Part shown: piece after piece, positions 7,846 to 9,300 of the stretch
Numbering within the stretch: position 1 is the stretch's first letter
Layout of the letters: each line of letters starts with the position of its first letter
Source: an uncultured Alistipes sp.
GTDB lineage: Bacteria; Bacteroidota; Bacteroidia; Bacteroidales; Rikenellaceae
Length of the DNA stretch: 9,300 bases
Direction: 5' to 3'
Assembly: GCA_937880705.1 (NCBI GenBank)
Contig: CALGRZ010000011.1
Location: 1-9,300 of the forward strand
The notes under the pieces: model-generated
What the model was told of the DNA's origin: nothing
Database searches by the model: none
Seen by the model: the letters and a program-made list of their open reading frames with translations, nothing else
Made by a program: the position numbers and the translations under genes

Positions 7846-7876
7846 AACCACTAAATAACTGTAACACAAACATAGT

Positions 7877-9300
7877 ATGAAACTAAACTCACTCTTCGTT
7901 GCTCTGATCGCACTCTTTGCAGTTGCGTGTGGCTCTGCCACAACCGAGCAGACCGAGTTTCAGCTCGGTAACAATGCCGCTGTGATGCCTCTGGGTATCA
8001 CCACAGGTACTACGTCGCACTACCTCACGGACTACTACCCCCAGTGGGCAGGTGCCGATAGGCTTACGACCAACGACGAGCGTATCTCGTTGACGGCTAC
8101 GCAGGAGGACTGGTCGCAGTTCGACATCACGACCGAGGCCGATGCGCTGGTGTCAACCATCGACGTATGGCACGGCGAGGAGATGCTCTCTATCGTGGTG
8201 CTGGGTGGTAAGCGCGACACATCAAGCTACATGTCGTCGACAGCCGCCGAGGATGGTGTTATCAGCGTGGTCGCAGAGAAGCCCGTGGTGGAGGCTCTGG
8301 CCATGTGGCAGAATAACCGTATTGACGAGGTGACGATTGACGGCAACACCATCGAGGTGACGATCCCCGAGGAGGCAGAGGTCTATGTTCGCTCGGTGGT
8401 GCGCATCTACGCAACATCGGCCGATGGTCGCTTCAACGACATCCTGCTGCCCCTGGAGCGTGGCGAGGTGGTTGTTGATGCTGCAAAGATCAACCGTAAG
8501 GATCACCAGTCGCAGGCACTCTACTCGCTAATGATCGACCGCTTCAACAACGGTAAGGCGGAGAACGACTGGAAGATAAACTCACCTGAGGTGCTCGACA
8601 AGGTGGACTACCAGGGTGGCGACATCGTGGGTATTACCCAGAAGATCAACGACGGCTTCTTCGAGGAGCTGGGCGTGTCGACAATATGGATCTCGCCCAT
8701 CACGCAGAACCCCTACGATGCGTGGGGTCAGAACACCAATCCCGATACCAAGTTCTCGGGCTATCATGGCTATTGGCCCATCTTCAACACGGTGGTTGAC
8801 AAGCGTTTCGGTACCGACGAGGAGCTGCGCGAGATGCTCTCGACGGCACACAACAACGGCATGAATGTCATACTGGACTATGTGGCCAACCACATGCATA
8901 TCAACTCGCCCGTGCTGCAGCAGCACCCCGACTGGACCACCGACCTCATCCTGCCCGATGGTCGCGAGAATATCGCGCTGTGGGATGAGCAGCGTCTGAC
9001 GACGTGGTTCGACAAGCATATCCCCACCCTCGACCTGGAGCGTGAGGAGATATGCGACCCCATGACCGACTCGGCACTGCACTGGGTGCGCAACTTCGAC
9101 TTCGACGGCTTCCGCCACGATGCGTGCAAGCATATTCCGTTGAACTATTGGCGTATGCTCACACATAAGATGAAGTCGGAGATGCCCAATAGAACTATGT
9201 GGCAGATTGGTGAAACGTATGGCTCGGTGGAGCTTATAGGCTCGTATGTCAAGTCGGGTATGATCGACTCGCAGTTCGACTTCAACCTCTACCACACCTC
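7877..9300 (+). CDS. GH13 alpha-amylase-family lipoprotein, 3' truncated by the window
   Basis: The frame runs open from the ATG to the window end (474 full codons) with no stop. The N-terminus has a signal peptide ending VAC with Cys18 as probable lipidated residue. Residues about 30-205 form a beta-rich N-terminal region, probably an Ig- or CBM-like domain, unassigned. The catalytic barrel starts near 214 with ALYSLMIDRFNNG, a GH13 opening often linked to metal binding. GH13 conserved region I is DYVANH (334-339), region II is GFRHDACKH with nucleophile Asp415, and region III holds the general acid Glu446 in QIGETYG. Region IV, with the transition-state-stabilising Asp, would lie past the window. 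It should hydrolyse alpha-1,4 or alpha-1,6 glucan links at the surface, as SusG does in the starch system. The sequence is not close to SusG over its N-terminal half, and I could not assign a subfamily. It lies 103 nt after the GH53 gene, probably in the same operon. Confidence 0.92.
   Translation, partial: MKLNSLFVALIALFAVACGSATTEQTEFQLGNNAAVMPLGITTGTTSHYLTDYYPQWAGADRLTTNDERISLTATQEDWSQFDITTEADALVSTIDVWHGEEMLSIVVLGGKRDTSSYMSSTAAEDGVISVVAEKPVVEALAMWQNNRIDEVTIDGNTIEVTIPEEAEVYVRSVVRIYATSADGRFNDILLPLERGEVVVDAAKINRKDHQSQALYSLMIDRFNNGKAENDWKINSPEVLDKVDYQGGDIVGITQKINDGFFEELGVSTIWISPITQNPYDAWGQNTNPDTKFSGYHGYWPIFNTVVDKRFGTDEELREMLSTAHNNGMNVILDYVANHMHINSPVLQQHPDWTTDLILPDGRENIALWDEQRLTTWFDKHIPTLDLEREEICDPMTDSALHWVRNFDFDGFRHDACKHIPLNYWRMLTHKMKSEMPNRTMWQIGETYGSVELIGSYVKSGMIDSQFDFNLYHT

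Noticed and set aside
8582..9295. 237-codon open frame on the - strand near the window end
   Set aside because: It overlaps the GH13 catalytic region, which carries conserved regions I-III in the + frame; the antisense product looks like low-complexity Val/Arg/His-rich shadow translation.

Overview
The window reads as the middle of a Bacteroidota polysaccharide utilisation locus (PUL). All genes lie on the + strand, in the order SusC-like transporter (5' end outside the window), SusD-like lipoprotein, a large SusE/SusF-like multi-module binding lipoprotein, a GH53-family lipoprotein, and a GH13 alpha-amylase-family lipoprotein (3' end outside the window). Supporting signs are the SusC/SusD tandem, lipobox signal peptides on all four downstream products, weak or absent Shine-Dalgarno sequences, and A/T-rich start regions. 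Codon use is rich in GAG, AAG, AAC, TCG and CCC with moderate to high GC, which fits the order Bacteroidales. Alistipes or a relative is my guess from codon style, not a proven assignment.

Layout: 1-2751 SusC (plug and barrel); 23-nt gap; 2775-4346 SusD; 36-nt gap; 4383-6428 SusE/F-like protein with five repeated beta-rich modules split 2+3 by a Gly/Asn/Asp/Glu linker; 82-nt gap holding a perfect 10-bp inverted repeat; 6511-7773 GH53 protein; 103-nt gap with a weak G/C hairpin and an A/T palindrome; 7877-9300 GH13 protein, open to the window end. No intergenic stretch reaches 300 nt. I see no RNA gene, CRISPR array, mobile element or regulator gene.

How the parts probably work together: SusD and the SusE/F-like protein capture glycan at the cell surface, the two lipoprotein enzymes cut it, and SusC imports oligosaccharides using TonB energy. 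The SusD sequence resembles the starch-type SusD, and SusE/F architecture plus GH13 also point to an alpha-glucan (starch, glycogen or similar). The GH53 gene does not fit that picture, because characterised GH53 enzymes are endo-beta-1,4-galactanases. Its two catalytic glutamates are present, but the family's substrate-contact motifs look changed. The GH53/GH13 pairing and the five-module binding protein are the two most interesting points in the window.
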